Shown here: positions 38,161 through 49,329 of the stretch, one piece after another
Position numbering within the stretch: the first letter of the stretch is position 1
Layout: every line of letters starts with the position of its first letter
Assembly (NCBI GenBank): GCA_964017195.1
Contig: OZ024895.1
Location: 31,555,375 to 31,619,374 of the forward strand
Source of the DNA: Siderastrea radians
Taxonomy: Eukaryota; Cnidaria; Anthozoa; Scleractinia; Rhizangiidae
Direction: 5' to 3'
DNA length: 64,000 nt
Made by a program: the position numbers and the translations under genes
Notes under the pieces: model-generated
The model's database searches: none
What the model saw: the letters and a program-made list of their open reading frames with translations, nothing else
What the model was told of the DNA's origin: nothing

Positions 38161-40872
38161 GATAAAAAGTAAAAAGAAATGTCATATTCTTTTGTAAAAC
38201 TTCAATAAAGAGAATTGTAAATGCTTGGCTTTTCCTTGACGCCAGCAATCTGTGGAGCCCTTGCGAACCCCTCGCGGAAATTTCTGCGGATGCGGAAAAA
38301 CGAGCCAATGTGGTCAGCAGTATCAGTTAGGAAAACGTCATGCGCATGCCGGTTCACGTGCGCCTGGTAAAAATCGTACAGAAAGTTATACCACAGCACT
38401 GAATGTGATGTTTTAAGGGGAAAAATGAGTATAACCACGTTCCTAATTCAACGATGTGGATGTGGCCTTCTTAATCGTCATGTAAGCTTTCCAATGTCTT
38501 AACTGTTGTCCTGTTTTGCACGTTTTAATGACATTCAACTCTTTTTCACCTCAAGTCGAGCCCTCTCATTATGCAATGATGTTTTGACGAATATGTTCGG
38601 ATTTGTGGATGAAATCCTAAAATATAATACGACCATGCTGATGAAACCTTTTGAGCATCAATTTGCTTGATGCTATATGTTTCCATTTCCTCCCCGGCGG
38701 TATAAAAGGGCGATTTTCTTGACAACACAGCTTATCGTACAGCTGTACATATATGGTAGGCTTATGGTACTCATGTATGCTTTATACTTGTGATTTGTGG
38801 TGCAGATTGTTTTGTGACGAGGAACGTTTTGCCTATTTTTGCAGGCTCAAGTTGTGACAAGACGGCTTCTATCATCTGAAGCTGTGGTACGTTAAAGCTC
38901 CCATGAAAAGTAGCTCTATGATTGTTGTGGTTTTTTACTTGGTATAATCATAGGTGAACTACCTCTCCTCAAAGACAAATTTTCGTCTTTAATCAAACAC
39001 TTTACTGCCTTTCAAAGAGAGATACTGCCATAATGACACCTTCAAATTGTATTAAATACCCTTTTCAAAGAGGTATTCACTCTAAAAAGGCGAAACTATC
39101 TTGTAAATCTGTCAAACCCTGCAAAAACTGGAAAAAACTCATGGGCATATTACATCAGAACAAGAGTTAAATCTGGTTCAAATTCCCCACCCTTCCAATG
39201 CAACATTCAAATTCCCCCCTCCCCGAGCACGGTGCCAGTCAAATGCCTGGGGTATGCCGGGGGAGGGGGTGGGGATGTTGAAGTTTTAAATTGATGGGTG
39301 CATTAGTTGACTGAAAATCCAAAAACTCCTATGAAAATAACAGTTTCTTTGTTCATTTCTTACTTACGTGCTATCTCGGGCAAAGGTTGGAGGGTAGTTT
39401 GATTGTTTTTCCTTTTTGCTGTTTTTTAACCGGCCGTCTCCATGTGGTGACCGCCGGTTTATAAAATGGACACAGTTTTTTCGTGATGGTCAGTTGGCTT
39501 AACATATGAACAAAGTGCTGTAAAGCTTGTGGTACGGGCACTCAAGAGCAAGAGCAGTACTCTCTTATATAAGAGGCATGCGCATATTAGTCTGCTGAGT
39601 GTTACCTTTGTGTGTTCTTGTCTTTTAATTTACAGTATTTAAGTTATGAACGGCGAAGGGTTGTTAAGCATGGGGTCTCAGTATTTGTCTTGTATAATGC
39701 AAGCACAACTGAGTAAAGCAGCTAATAGGATTGCATGCGAAATTGGCTGTGTTGTCTGGTCTAGTTAGTGGTTATGGTGAAAAATTTTTTAGCGCAGGAG
39801 TTTGTTATGGGGATTGACATTTTGAGGGATGTAAAAATGTGCGAGTGGAAGGATTTGTGAATGTGAGAAGCATTTTACGCTTCTGTGAATGTGATTTGCT
39901 TTGAAAGGTGCGTTTTGTATAGCAGCGGTATAATATTGTGTTGCGTGAGAGGCAGTTTCCCTCGGCGTTTTATGGGGGAACGGTTTCCGCAGTGGATTGT
40001 AAGTTTTCTCATTGGGTAACCTGTATTTCGCAGAGGAGATAAACAGCAGCTGAGTTTGCAGCTTATTAGCGCGGCAAGGAATGGTGGCTCAGGAAGAGAA
40101 GGGATTGGCCCTAGTATGATGATGCAATTGCTGGATTGCAACATTGACACATGTACATCATAGTTCTTGAGAAGAGAGAGAGATTGGTGTTTATTTGAGG
40201 GGAGAAGTTGATTTGAATTACATAAAGATGAAGGAAGTGGTCATTAATAAGGAGATCAATTAATAAGGTAGCTGAATAACTGAATGTCATCGAGCGATGC
40301 GTGTGGTTTGCGTGTGGTGTTCGCTGTTGCCTTGGTTGGGTTTGAGGTAATTTGTTTACGTTATGAATTCCGAGTCAACTTGTTTACTTTTGCAAGGGGA
40401 TTCACGGGTTAGCAAACCGGATTTAAACATCACGTCATGAGATATGCCTTAACGTGCCCGATACTCTGACGATCTGCTCGAGCTCGTGTTTATTAAGCAT
40501 TATATTTTGATTCTACTGCTATGTTCACTGTTTGTATTTACCGTCTAGGCACAACAGTAAATACTTCGTTGTCCCTGTGTAAGCATTCTCAGTTGTGGAC
40601 CAGTTTATACCGACATTCAACGTTTGAGTGAATTTGCGTTTTTCAGCAGAAATAAAAGCGTTAAGAAAGATAAGCTGAGTCATCAGAGTTTAAACATTAC
40701 GTCATCCAGTAACGCTATAGTCAAAATATTGTGTCACACAATCACACTTTTCTTCACGCCGGTTTGTATAAATAAAGGATCGCGCTAACATTTGTGAAAC
40801 CTAGGGGTGGGAGGGTCAGAAAGGTCGGTTAAAATGCCCATCGGGCTTTCTTGTCTTCTGTACTTTCCACAG

Positions 40873-43800
40873 AGAGATGTATCAGCCATTAGAAATATTG
40901 GTGCACATATAGATTCAGGAAAGACAACTCTTACTGAAAGATTGTTGTTTTACACTAGCAGAATCAGCCACATGCATGAAGTAAGTCTTTTACTGGTTCT
41001 CTCCTGTGTAAAATGTTCAAATGTTTCTTGTGAATATTTTTTTGCAGATTATTTAAGTAATGCACTAAAATAAAACCTGTCCTTTTTCTTAGCCATGCGA
41101 TACCGTTCATGTACATTGTACAGTGAGGGGTAGTGTTACTATCTTATTTTGTTTTCGTTTTTATTGACCAGGTGCGAGGGAAAGACAATGTTGGTGCCAC
41201 AATGGATTTTATGGATCTTGAAAGACAGAGGGGAATCACCATACAGGTAAAAAATCCAGACAGTGAGGTCCTCCTCCAAGTGCCAATAAACAGCTCACAT
41301 ACATGTATATACTAGTTACTTTACTTTGAGAGATGCCCACTTTTTTAGAAAAAAAATGTGTACCCTTACACGGTAGATGGAGCCTCCCCCCCTTACTTGT
41401 TGTATTAAGTTCCCTCTAAATAATTCTATTCAAAAACTTATTGTGTCTTGTACAATGACAGGAGAACTCTGACTGTCAAATTTATCCTACGTAAATGAAG
41501 CACTGTGAAAAAAGTGCACTAAAGTTCAACAGTCACAGTTCTTGGGCATAAATGTGGCCTGAATGCTTCTATTTTCTGAGACTTCCACTTTAATATTGTC
41601 AGTAGTGACAATGTTCATTAGTTGAGTATTGCACTTTAGGGTTTCCTTGTTGATTACTGAATGGGGCCCAGTAAACATGGAGACGTGCATATTACATGTA
41701 ACTCTCTATCAAGATGCGTGTTACTCTACAACTTGCAAGTACAGGTAACCTCAAGATTTCAACCACCACTTGAAAACATAAATGTACTGTAGAATAAAAA
41801 TTGTTTTTGTTGTCTTCTAATACTGGCAAATCTGGGTTGATTTGACCAGATGATGGGAAAAAAAAGAGAAAGAAATTCATGTTGATATAAACCAGTAAAA
41901 TGTTAGGAAAAGTTAATCTGACAAAATTCCACATAAAACTAGAAGGTTAGTGTGCTTGCAGTACTGTTTGCAGTACTAGATGTACAGGCACTTGTCGTTC
42001 ATTCTACTTTGTGTTTCTTTTTTTTTCCTTTAGTCAGCAGCAACATATGTTAATTGGAAAGATCACAACGTCAACATCATTGATACACCAGGTTGGTGAT
42101 TAGAAATAATATGGTGTGTACATTCCGAGCATGTCAAAATCAACAATAATACTTTTTTGTAATTGAAAGGGTTAAACTACATGTACGTGTGCATTATTTC
42201 TGTTATTGTTTTGAATTCTTTTCTTTTGTAAAATTATTTCTTCTGGATTATGGCTGAAATAGTCACATTTCAGACAAACAAATAATTAAACTATTAAGTA
42301 AATTGTGTTGAATTTGCCATAAGTATGGAACTACTGAACATATGTGTACCATATACATGTACAAAGAAGTGACCCACATGTACATCACACTGGTCAGTTG
42401 CTCTAATCTTTGAGTGACATTAGAATAATTTATCATACAAGAAGGTTTTTGGGGAGCCTGCAGTTAAAAATACTAGTCCCGGGCTGTAGTGCTGTAGTGG
42501 TTGTAGTGTAGTGTGCCGTAGTGGCTGGTTACTGGCTTAGGCTGATTCAGTGTGTGATTGGTTGACTTTTTGCAAGAACAGGACAGTACATGTACATGTA
42601 TTCATAAGGCAATGAGCACAATTTGAAGGGGAAAGTCACAGGGACCACGACTACAGGAAAGGGGGTGGTCCACACAAAGGGACTTGGACCCTTATACTAC
42701 TGTAGTTGCAGAACTAGTGCCTTCACATTTTCCAACCTTAACCATAACTGAGATTGTTGAATTATGTACTAACTATGATGTACAAATTACAGTACAACTC
42801 AGAAATAAGCAAACCATCCAACGCGTTTCAAATGTGTGGTAAACTAGTAATTGCATTTAAAATCAACTCGTTATACATGTATATTGCATTTGCATTTTGC
42901 ATTGAAGTTTAAAGCTAAATTATGCAAAAATTTTAAATAAGCAAACCATCCAATACATTTCAAATGTTTGGTAAACTAGTTTGATTTCAAATCAACTCAT
43001 TATACACGTGTAATGCATTTTCAATTGCATTGAATTTTAAACACAAATTATGCCTTCCCGTTTGCACGTCACATGTAATTTGTCACACATCCAAGTCATT
43101 TTGCATATCAAAAGGCTTCAACAATGTATTTTTTACAAATCCATGTAGTCACTCTTCCATGCAGATTCGGCGTTTGTGTTGGAAACAAAGAGCACAAAAG
43201 GAAATAAACCAAAGGTGTGAAAATGAGTGACAAAGTTGAATCGCATTTAAGAAAAGTGCGTTGGCCATTGCATTGGTAAAACTGCATCAATGCATTGTCA
43301 ATCCATTGATGGTTTGTTTATTTTTGAGTGGTACTCATTTCATACTGGTTATAATTTTAACTTACTTTTAAATTTCAATTTTTAGGACATGTTGACTTTA
43401 CAGTGGAAGTGGAGCGAGCTTTGAGAGTTCTTGATGGAGTCATTTTAGTGTTATGTGCAGTTGGTGGGGAACAGGTTTGTGAGAAAATTAGATTTCCTGG
43501 TTCTGTGATATTGCTAAATGTAGGCTATCAGTCATTATTATTCAACAAATTGTCACTATGCCCATATATGGTAAGGAAGCCCTCAATATCTGTCATCCTA
43601 CATGACAGATATCCTGCGATATACGTAAATGACCATATTCGGAAGTGCACTGCAGATTTTCTTTCATTGCTTGTTTGGCGGCCATTTTGAAAAGCGAGAC
43701 AGTTTCAGCAGTGTTCTCCGTAAATTTTAACTCTCTGGAAGCAACTTTCCACGATTAAATGCTCTCAAAAAGTCAACAAGTATTTGCTTTAGCTCACAAT

Positions 43801-45683
43801 AATATCCAGAGGTTGACTTGGAATTTTCATAGTGAGAACTCAACCAAGAAAATGCTATTGCGAACGAAGCAGCACACTTGCTCACGGAAAGTTGTAAAGA
43901 CTAAAGTTGAAAAGATTTTAATTCACAGGAAGAGGACTTATTCTCGGTAAGGTAGCAATATTTTTTCCTTTGTCTTGTCATTTTCAAACGCGAGTTTGTA
44001 AATACGTCTTTTTAAGTGAACGGTAGTAAACTTCGATTTCTTGAAGATCTGTTTTGATTTTTATTAAGCTTATGTGTTGCTAGCTTTTATCGTTTTTATC
44101 ATAGAGCCGTAGTTTTTCTCGTTCTGAAAATGGTAGGCGATGGGAATTTGTTGAATAATAATACAAGATAATTGTCTGTTTTTTTTAACTGCTCCAATAT
44201 TTCAATACAAGCAATGACTTTTCAAAGCAATTATAGTTCTCATTTCTGATTACTAGGGTTTCTCAGGAAAACCTTGCGGGTCGTATAGTTGCTATTAATG
44301 TCTATCCATTTTGTGAAAAAAAAGCACGGTGACCCCTACTTTTTATTGCATTTTTGAAAGTTTCTAAACATAATTACGAACTGGACCAAGCTTTAGAAAA
44401 TTTTAAATATTTCTTCTATTTCAATGGAATCACCTTAAATGGTCAAAGCAGTTGCATGTATCCTATTTAGTGACATTATTGTGCCTACACTGTACATCCT
44501 ACTGGATTCTGTTATTTCTGCCCTTTTCAATAACACGCAAACCTTGCACTTTAATAAACCCCCATCGAATGAGTTTTGTTTCCTTTCTTCTGTCCACCAT
44601 TAATTTTATAATTGCCAATGGTCAATGAAAAGCAGAAGCTGACAAGTAGGTTGCAGCTCATGAATTGATCAGAACTTGTTTGGAACCTACTAAACCACAT
44701 GTAATCTCAGGGGCAGATCCAGAGGGAGGGTTGAGGGGGTTGCTCCCTTCTTGGGAAGTTTCTGAACTTGTCTGACTCCTTGCATCTATCGCTTTTTCAA
44801 AGTGATCTTTTTTTTAAGTGATTGAGGACAGTGAAAGATGCAACTGGTGGAGTCTTAAAATTCAGAGTTTTTACAATGTATGTTATTGAAAGATACAGTA
44901 TCACTGACATTACAGTGTAACTGTTAAAATTGTCTTAGAGTCATGTAAAAGATTGCTATTTCCTTTTCTGCTCTCAACAGAGCCAGACGTTAACAGTAAA
45001 TCGGCAAATGAAGCGTTATAGTGTGCCTTGTATTGCCTTTATCAATAAACTTGACAGGTGGGTATTAAAAAGAAGAACAAGTTTTTAAATAGTTTATACA
45101 TTTAATTACGTACTTCAGTCATAAATGCTATGGAGACACAGTCATTGCAGGGAGGCAGTGTGACTGCCTGATGGTGTTTTTTCAAGGCAGTCCTGAGCTT
45201 GTAATCAAGCCAAACTGGCCTGCTTCCTACATGTACCAGTGGGATTTCCAACTGTTATTTGTAATAACAAATATTGATTCTGTTTTCAATCCTTCCTTGA
45301 CCAGTGTATTCCTGTCAACTACAGGTGTACAGTGTACATGACTTTTGTACAGGAATCATGTAAGCACAGGTAAAATTTTCAGCGTAAGATTTCATTTTGT
45401 GAAATTTGAAATTTTTTTTTTCTCGGGCTCCCAGATGGGGCTATTACAGATGACAAATTACATCTATAGCTCTTAAAAAGTGTAAAAAAGAATGCAATAT
45501 GCCTTAAATTATTCTGGTACAAAGCTTCTGTCCACTGAAAATTAAAATTACTCAATTTCCTGATGGATTTTGTCTTAATTTTTCAGCGCTTTGAAAGTAC
45601 ACTGTGCAAATTGAAAATAAATGTGGGTCTATTTTTCCATTTTTTTTTTTTTCAGGATGGGAGCAAATCCAGATCCAAATCCG
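40873..45683 (+). CDS. GFM1: Mitochondrial elongation factor G (GFM1), partial: six exons of the GTPase domain
   Basis: Translational GTPase that moves tRNAs through the mitochondrial ribosome. Exons are 40873-40980, 41172-41246, 42034-42091, 43386-43474, 44981-45057 and 45656-45683, all GT-AG and phase-consistent (435 nt, 145 residues). Visible G motifs: P-loop AHIDSGKT, the RGIT switch I stretch, IDTPGHVDF (G3) and INKLDR (G4, NKLD). Compared with the usual mito EF-G sequence, the residues between NIG and AHIDSGKT appear two amino acids short. The upstream presequence exon and everything after the NKLD region (more than 550 residues in the family) are not seen through 64000. Either the next intron exceeds 18 kb and hosts the mobile element, or this is a truncated copy. 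Confidence 0.85.
44321..44418 (+). mobile_element. Fragment of the 2876-3528 transposon family
   Basis: Starts with CGGTGACCCC, followed by a CTTTTTATT-like word, and ends with AATGGAATCACCTTAA, as in the right half of the element at 2876-3528. No left end with TTAAGGTGATTCC is visible nearby, so this is a partial copy within a GFM1 intron. Confidence 0.6.
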
Positions 45684-46823
45684 GTAAACAAAATTAAGTA
45701 ATACGATGTATATTAATAGTTATAAATGTACTTATCATGGATTTGCATCAGTTTGCTCTGTTTATATCTTGCAAGAAGGTCAAGCTTTGAAATTTACAGT
45801 TTTCTTTGGAAGCACAAGATGGTTGTTGCGATTCTTGAGATGCAATTTCTTGTCTCTTGTCCTGTAACTGACAAAAACAAAAGAAGTCCAGAGCAAAACC
45901 GGGCTTCCTTTTTCAGGTTTATTGGATCAGTTAAAGTACAATGTAAGCAAACCACTCTGTGCTGAGTCACCATATCAAATCACACATACAATATTGGCAT
46001 TTATTTAAACTAGACCTCATAGACTTGGCGTTTATTTGAACCAGGCGAAGTTCGTCTAAAGTCAATAAATTTGAAAATGAGGAGAGAAGAATTGGGTGCT
46101 GAGTAGTGTGTAGGGTACAATGTACATTATGCCTACTTTCTTTAGTTGGAATAAATACTGTAGTGGATTATGAACCTGATTTCGCTAATTTGCAATGACA
46201 ATAAGTAACATAAAGGTTCAGTTTCAAATAAATGCCGGACCTCAAATAAACACCGATACCTCGAATAAACGCCAGGGGTATTTATTTAAAAATTGACCGT
46301 GTCGACCCGGCGTTTATTTGAACCTGGTGTTTAGTCAAAGCCTGGTATTTGATCAAGAAAATAAGTACTCTAGGCTCGTATAGGACACATTGTTATGCAA
46401 ATGAGGTAACCCTAACCTCTTAGCAACCCAGTCTGGAAATGTACAAAGCTTGTTATGCAAATGAGGTAACCCTAACCCAAGTGGCTTAGCAACGATATGA
46501 ATTGAGAAGCCTAACAACCCTAACCCTTAGCAACCCATTTTTTTCAGTTGGACCTGCTAGTAGGTTCACACCCACCCAAAAGAAGAGCTACTAGATCGCC
46601 CACTGAATTCGAGTTACTAGGTTGTCCTATCCGCCAAATTCGAGATAACAGATCGCCCTATACCCCATAGGCAATGCATTCGTTAAATATTTGTGCATGG
46701 ATAGGAGTTTGTTGACTTGTGGGATGTCTCTTGCGCGTGCGTATATCGACTTTCTGTAAAAAAAGAAAAAAGAAAATTTGGACGGCAAGGAATGTACAAA
46801 CTTGCAAATCCCAGACGCCCAAA
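45684..46823. other. Region after last recognised GFM1 exon, repeat-rich
   Basis: No further GFM1 exon recognised. Around 46020-46345 are several copies, in both orientations, of GGCGTTTATTTGAA-type words, apparently a decayed palindromic repeat. Around 46393-46500 there is an imperfect tandem duplication, each unit holding GTTATGCAAATGAGGTAACC with an ATGCAAAT octamer. Confidence 0.5.
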
Positions 46824-46895
46824 TGACCCTACCAGGACTCGAACCTCGAATCTTCTGATCTGGAGTCAGATGCCTTACCATTAGACTACAGGACC
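46824..46895 (-). tRNA. tRNA-Trp (CCA)
   Basis: The minus strand folds as a cloverleaf: acceptor GGTCCTG paired with TAGGGTC through several G-U pairs, a D arm with AATGG, the anticodon loop CTCCAGA giving anticodon CCA, and a T arm with GGTTCGAGTCC (perfect B box). The T stem has one mismatch, so it might be a tRNA pseudogene or a tRNA-like repeat. Confidence 0.7.
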
Positions 46896-46960
46896 CTTGG
46901 GAATCACTTGGTGAAAATAAAAACGAGTTTATCCTCCCTCACTCAAAAAGAAAAAAATAG

Positions 46961-47044
46961 TACCAGGAGTGGGGTTCGAACCCACGCGGACAATCTGTCC
47001 ATTGGATCTTAAGTCCAACGCCTTAACCACTCGGCCATCCGGGC
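46961..47044 (-). tRNA. tRNA-Leu (TAA), copy 1
   Basis: Minus-strand type II tRNA with a long variable arm (GGACAGATTGTCC), anticodon loop CTTAAGA (anticodon TAA) and T arm GGGTTCGAACCCC. The 5' acceptor GCCCGGA does not pair perfectly with TCCTGGT: position 4:69 is a C-U clash and 1:72 a G-U wobble. Confidence 0.85.
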
Positions 47045-47151
47045 AACCCACCGCTTTCCCATTCAATAACATTAGACTACAGGGCCCTTGGGAATCACTT
47101 GGTGAAAATAAAAACGAGTTTATCCTTCCTCACTCAAAAAGAAAAAAATAG

Positions 47152-47235
47152 TACCAGGAGTGGGGTTCGAACCCACGCGGACAATCTGTCCATTGGATCT
47201 TAAGTCCAACGCCTTAACCACTCGGCCATCCGGGC
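47152..47235 (-). tRNA. tRNA-Leu (TAA), copy 2
   Basis: Identical to copy 1 over the tRNA body, including the acceptor mismatch, as part of the 191-bp tandem duplication. Confidence 0.85.
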
Positions 47236-47416
47236 AACCCACCGCTTTCCCATTCAATAACAACAACAAAGTTTGATTCTGTTTTTTTTACTGAAAAAAA
47301 GCTAAAAAATTACATGGAATATGCTAAAAAAAATGACATGAAATAAAAAATTACAAAGTCCACCATTCAATCTGCAAATCTTCTTAGGTGTTCAAGTTCA
47401 AGGTGGTGTTGTAATA

Positions 47417-47859
47417 TTACAGTTCCATCTCGTAGGGAAACGGTGGAATGTAGGTCTGCGAACTGTTAAACTGTATGATCATGGCGGGAATGAGTCGATC
47501 GGGGAAAAAGTGGTGAAGGATGCGAACGATTTCCTCCTCAGCACGCTCCTGATCCTGAGGACAGCAACGTATCACCAATCGTAGGTGAGCCAAGCGTAGC
47601 GCTGAGAGTCCAACCAAGAGGAGCGCTATAAATGTTGAACCCAATCGGGGGCGAAAGGGTAGATAATCTAGTGGAAAAAACGAAGTTCGATTGAGTTGAA
47701 CATATAGTAAGTCCAATAATTTTCCCCAACCAGACGATGTGAAGCCCGTAACCATTGTTGAATCACCACCTCAAATTCAATCTCTAAAGTAGGTATCAAA
47801 AAACTTAGGTGTCTAAAATCTTGTTGGATGTCAAATTGACTAGAAGTGATTGTCGTCAA
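47417..47859 (-). pseudogene. Unrecognised minus-strand coding remnant, frame-broken
   Basis: Two overlapping minus-strand frames look protein-like in succession: 47859 to about 47668 (containing FEVVIQQWLRASHRLVGENY) and then 47640 to 47417 (containing CCPQDQERAEEEIVRILHHF and ending FPYEMEL). The frame changes near 47660, so it is either a decayed gene or one with a very short intron. I do not recognise the family. A plus-strand frame overlaps its 5' end (47809-47859), and one of the two is a shadow there. Confidence 0.35.
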
Positions 47860-47868
47860 TACATTGAC

Positions 47869-47997
47869 ATGAAGTGTAATGTGAAGCGAATGAACGGGGA
47901 CTGGATCATCCCACCATCAATCATCCAGAAAATCAAGGATTTGTTCAAGGACGTGTCGGATTTGGTCAGTGTGCAGATGAAAAGGGAACTGAATTAA
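47869..47997 (+). CDS. Short unrecognised coding segment, possibly a last exon
   Basis: Plus-strand frame open from 47809 with an ATG at 47869, ending TAA at 47997. It contains NGDWIIPPSIIQKIKDLF, an amphipathic-helix-like stretch. The frame opens right after TTAG, a possible splice acceptor, so this may be the last exon of a gene whose earlier exons I cannot define. Function unknown. Confidence 0.3.
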   Translation: MKCNVKRMNGDWIIPPSIIQKIKDLFKDVSDLVSVQMKRELN

Positions 47998-48124
47998 AAA
48001 AAAAGGAAAAGTCTATGAGTAAAAGTGGTGAGGTGGTGAAGGTAAGTCCACGCATGTGGTGACCGGTCACTGACAATGGAGACACCAACGCGTTATGTTT
48101 GAACCCATTTGGATGGCACATTGT

Positions 48125-48747
48125 TCATGAATCAATCAGCAATTGAAATCTGAAGGCACTACGACCTAATAAAAAACCAAACACTTGCGACGTGGTATGA
48201 AGGAAACGCTTCCGAGTTCCTGAGGCACACACGGTAAAACGTAGAAACAAATCAGTGTGTCGCAGAGAGTTTTCCAAAGCATGGATTAAAAGCAGAATGT
48301 AAAAATTGGCCAAGGGTAAACTACAAGGTCTTGGAGAAGTGATCTGAAACCGAGAAAAAGACACCGATGAGAAAAAGTATGGTATGAGAGAGAGAGAGAG
48401 AGAATAAAAAAAAAATGTCTTACCTGATTTAATTGCTGCTCTAAATCCGGCACCTGAAGAAGGGTTCTCAAACGAACGATGAGGTCTTGATTTATTTCCA
48501 CACGTGCTGGTGGTGGTGGTGGTTGCACAGGCGGTTGATGTTGCAGGTCTCGGCACATCGGGCAGGTAGCGTGATTGGTTTGCTGCCATCGTAGGTAACA
48601 TCTTCGATGAAGAAATTGACGGCAGCAGGGCAGTTGCATTACACTGGTCTCACAGACATTCCCTTCCTCGAGGCAAAAGCAGCGAAAGCGGGTGGTTTCG
48701 ATTTCGGCGGGCAAGCCTTGTAAGCAGCGACTCTGATGCTCCGTCAT
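48125..48747 (-). CDS. RING-finger protein, two exons
   Basis: Minus-strand gene with exon 1 at 48747-48424 and exon 2 at 48343-48125, joined phase 0 by GT-AG (donor CAG/gtaaga, acceptor ctcggtttcag), giving 180 residues. The N-terminal half has a RING-type cysteine/histidine set: CFCLEEGNVCE, then LPCCRQFLHRRCYLRW and CPMCR, which suggests an E3 ubiquitin ligase or a zinc-binding scaffold. The family spacing is close to RING-H2/RING-CH, and I cannot decide which. A proline run (QPPVQPPPPPA) follows, then a leucine-rich stretch just before the intron. The C-terminal exon has no known domain. I chose the ATG at 48747 because upstream in-frame codons lack ATG. It lies near tandem repeats and an F-box-like gene on the other strand, in a module adjoining the virus-like element; whether it belongs to that element is unclear. 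Confidence 0.7.
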
Positions 48748-48840
48748 CGTTTTAAAAAAAAGACGAAGAGATGTCAACCCGTTCAACTTAAGATGAGAAT
48801 GAATACTTGTAGTGGTTGTCGTTTTTGTGAGTCATGTTTT

Positions 48841-49170
48841 CTGAGAATATTAACAATGGAGCACGCAATTGTCAGTTGCCCGAACTTGCTCAAATCCCAG
48901 AGGGATGCAACCGACGCCAACTTATGCAGAATGAGTCATGTTCTCTGAGAATGTTAACAATGCAACACCACAGTTCATTCGTGTTTACTGAGAATATTAA
49001 CAATGGAGCACGCAATTGAATTGTCAGTTGCCCGAACTTGCTCAAATCCCAGAAGGATGCAACCGACGCCAACTTATGCAGAATGAATCATGTTTTTTCT
49101 GAGAATGTTAACAATGCAACACCACAGTTCAGTCACGTTTACTGAGAATAGTAACAATGGAGCACGTAAT
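48841..49170. repeat. Nested tandem repeats of about 150 bp
   Basis: A core near CTGAGAATATTAACAATGG starts at 48841, 48945, 48988, 49099 and 49142, so long units of about 147-154 bp each contain two half-related cores. Between cores the units share GTTGCCCGAACTTGCTCAAA and a CGACGCCAACTTATGCAG stretch. The array lies between the divergent RING gene and the F-box-like gene, where a shared promoter would be. Confidence 0.85.
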
Positions 49171-49329
49171 TTTCAGTCACGAAATATGTTTAGACATGTT
49201 TTTTGTAAGACAGATTTCTGATTGGTTCCCTGTTTGTATGTGAAAGAGTGGGTCTGATCAGCGATTCTGATTTACCTGCAGTTGACTTGTCCGTGGTACA
49301 TTGAAGTTCTGGATTTTTTGCTGTCCGTC

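Larger units (their letters stand above)
36248..40872. other. Spacer between ACE copy 2 and GFM1 exons
   Basis: No recognisable gene. It contains two copies of the short CAACCTCGT/ACGAGGTTG palindromic repeat. The first exon of GFM1, which should encode the mitochondrial presequence, may lie here, but I could not identify it. The ATG at 40834 is in frame with the first recognised exon, yet a strong pyrimidine-rich acceptor at 40872 favours splicing instead. Confidence 0.5.
46880..47261. repeat. 191-bp tandem duplication carrying tRNA-Leu
   Basis: Two almost identical 191-bp units, each starting ATTAGACTACAGG (the 5' end of the tRNA-Trp on the minus strand) and running through a complete tRNA-Leu to CATTCAATAAC. 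Only a few substitutions separate the units, so the duplication is recent. The second unit holds only a 5' stub of tRNA-Trp. Confidence 0.9.

Noticed and set aside
39875..40150. 91-codon minus-strand frame
   Set aside because: No domain, no partner exons and no convincing codon pattern; could be a repeat tail but unsupported.
46393..46545. Several CCCTAACCC words, possible interstitial telomere repeats
   Set aside because: Only scattered, non-tandem AACCCTAACC words within another duplication; no array.
47761..47830. A 20-nt intron joining a short upstream frame to the frame at 47809
   Set aside because: Far below normal animal intron length; the upstream frame is only about 18 codons and an overlapping minus-strand frame explains part of it.
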